NCBI GenBank assembly: GCA_023229045.1
Contig: JALOAB010000122.1
Coordinates: 1 to 6,771, forward strand
Length of the DNA: 6,771 nucleotides
Origin: Fidelibacterota bacterium
GTDB taxonomy: Bacteria > Fidelibacterota > UBA2242
Reading direction: 5' to 3'
In this document: in pieces, positions 6,180-6,771 of the stretch
Position numbering within the stretch: the stretch's first letter is position 1
How the letters are laid out: each line of letters opens with the position of its first letter
Made by a program: the position numbers and the translations under genes
The notes under the pieces: generated by a model
What the model was told of the DNA's origin: nothing
The model's input: only the letters and a program-made list of their open reading frames with translations
Databases searched by the model: none

Positions 6180-6771
6180 ATGACTACACCAATACTTTTT
6201 GTACTGATCGGACTATTTGCCGGGATTCTATCCGGATTATTTGGGATTGGAGGAGGAATTGTAATTGTACCCATTCTGATCTGGTTTTTCCATTTTTCGC
6301 AACTGGCGGCCAACAGCACCTCTCTTGCGGCCTTACTCCTGCCAGTCGGCATTCTGGCGGTTTTGACATATTACAAAGAGAAGATGGTCGCCGTCCGCCC
6401 GGCATTATTAATCGCCCTGGGAATTTTCATCGGAGTTGCCGGCGGATCATTCTCGGCGTTGGAAATTCCCGGTCCGATCCTGAAACGACTATACGGTATA
6501 TTCCTGGTGTATGTCGCCTTGACTTACCTTGATCTCAAAGCGGTTTTCGACACCAAATCAAAACCGCTTAAAATGGAATTTCATGAAGCATCAGGCCAAT
6601 CCTTTCCGGCTATATTCTTCATAGGGTTAGGAGTGGTGGCTGGAATCATGGCCGGATTGTTCGGAATCGGTGGCGGGGTCATAATCGTACCGGCGCTTAT
6701 ATCAATTTTCAAATATCCTTATAAAAAAGCCGTAGGTACTTCACTGGCGGCATTGCTTTTTCCGGTTGGAT
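6180..6771 (+). CDS. TauE/SafE-family sulfite/anion exporter (C-terminus beyond window)
   Basis: Multi-pass inner-membrane protein of the TauE/SafE (former DUF81) family. Members are linked to export of sulfite, sulfoacetate or related organic anions, but substrates are often unknown. The 197 visible codons show the family's internal duplication: GLFAGILSGLFGIGGGIVIV (11-30) recurs as GVVAGIMAGLFGIGGGVIIV (151-170), and TSLAALLLPVG (47-57) recurs as TSLAALLFPVG (187-197), both offset by exactly 140 residues. Hydrophobic helices lie at about 4-36, 46-64, 74-91, 103-117 and 143-177, with a charged loop at about 119-141. The ATG at 6180 is the first usable start because an in-frame TAA lies at 6171-6173; the ribosome binding site is weak (GAG at 6168-6170). 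The family usually has 240-270 aa, so perhaps 50-80 residues are missing to the right. It is divergent from groES and has its own strong promoter. Confidence 0.92.
   Translation, partial: MTTPILFVLIGLFAGILSGLFGIGGGIVIVPILIWFFHFSQLAANSTSLAALLLPVGILAVLTYYKEKMVAVRPALLIALGIFIGVAGGSFSALEIPGPILKRLYGIFLVYVALTYLDLKAVFDTKSKPLKMEFHEASGQSFPAIFFIGLGVVAGIMAGLFGIGGGVIIVPALISIFKYPYKKAVGTSLAALLFPVG

Noticed and set aside
6080..6405. Minus-strand frames of 73-90 codons opposite the TauE/SafE gene
   Set aside because: The plus-strand frame codes a clear TauE/SafE protein with an internal repeat, so these are shadows.
1..6771. Search for tRNA/rRNA genes, CRISPR arrays, insertion sequences and attachment sites
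   Set aside because: No cloverleaf with a T-loop, no regularly spaced repeats, no transposase or integrase and no terminal inverted repeats were seen. The window looks like stable core genome.

Overview
This 6.8 kb window is a compact stretch of bacterial housekeeping chromosome. Six genes and one fragment are recognisable. Everything from position 1 to 5945 is read on the minus strand, and one gene at the right edge is read on the plus strand. In minus-strand order the genes are groES, groEL, a small Lys/Glu/Ala-rich helical protein, a short RpoD-type sigma factor, a membrane-anchored M23 (LytM) peptidase, the tRNA methylthiotransferase MiaB, and the first 44 codons of a LapA/DUF1049-like membrane protein cut by the window edge. 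On the plus strand, divergent from groES, is the first two thirds or so of a TauE/SafE-family membrane transporter.

The likely source is an uncultured Gram-negative bacterium of the Fibrobacteres-Chlorobi-Bacteroidetes neighbourhood or an allied candidate phylum. The clues are a sigma factor of 288 aa without region 1.1 and with the Bacteroidota-like 'VRLPLN..GSLNKI' stretch after the -10 recognition helix, the form of the M23 protein, and AT-rich spacers. This is an inference; no species can be named from the window. Most genes have recognisable Shine-Dalgarno sequences, and at least two spacers carry E. coli-like -35/-10 pairs.

Transcription units, as read from signals: (1) groES-groEL, starting in the 234 bp divergent spacer (5946-6179) and ending at a textbook intrinsic terminator (3895-3933). 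(2) The small helical protein plus the sigma factor, 27 bp apart. (3) The M23 peptidase, with its own good promoter at 2494-2522. (4) miaB plus the LapA-like gene, 14 bp apart, perhaps preceded by a weak terminator. (5) The TauE-like gene, with a near-consensus promoter at 6062-6090.

Functionally the block combines protein folding (GroESL), transcription initiation (sigma), cell-wall and envelope work (M23, LapA-like), tRNA modification (MiaB) and anion export (TauE/SafE). No clearly new system is present. The points most worth a second look are an approximately 17-residue in-frame insertion in GroEL at the equatorial/intermediate hinge, a perfect FNR-type palindrome inside the groES/tauE divergent spacer, a sigma-54-like site upstream of groES, and an 11-residue LEA-like periodicity in the small protein encoded next to the sigma factor.
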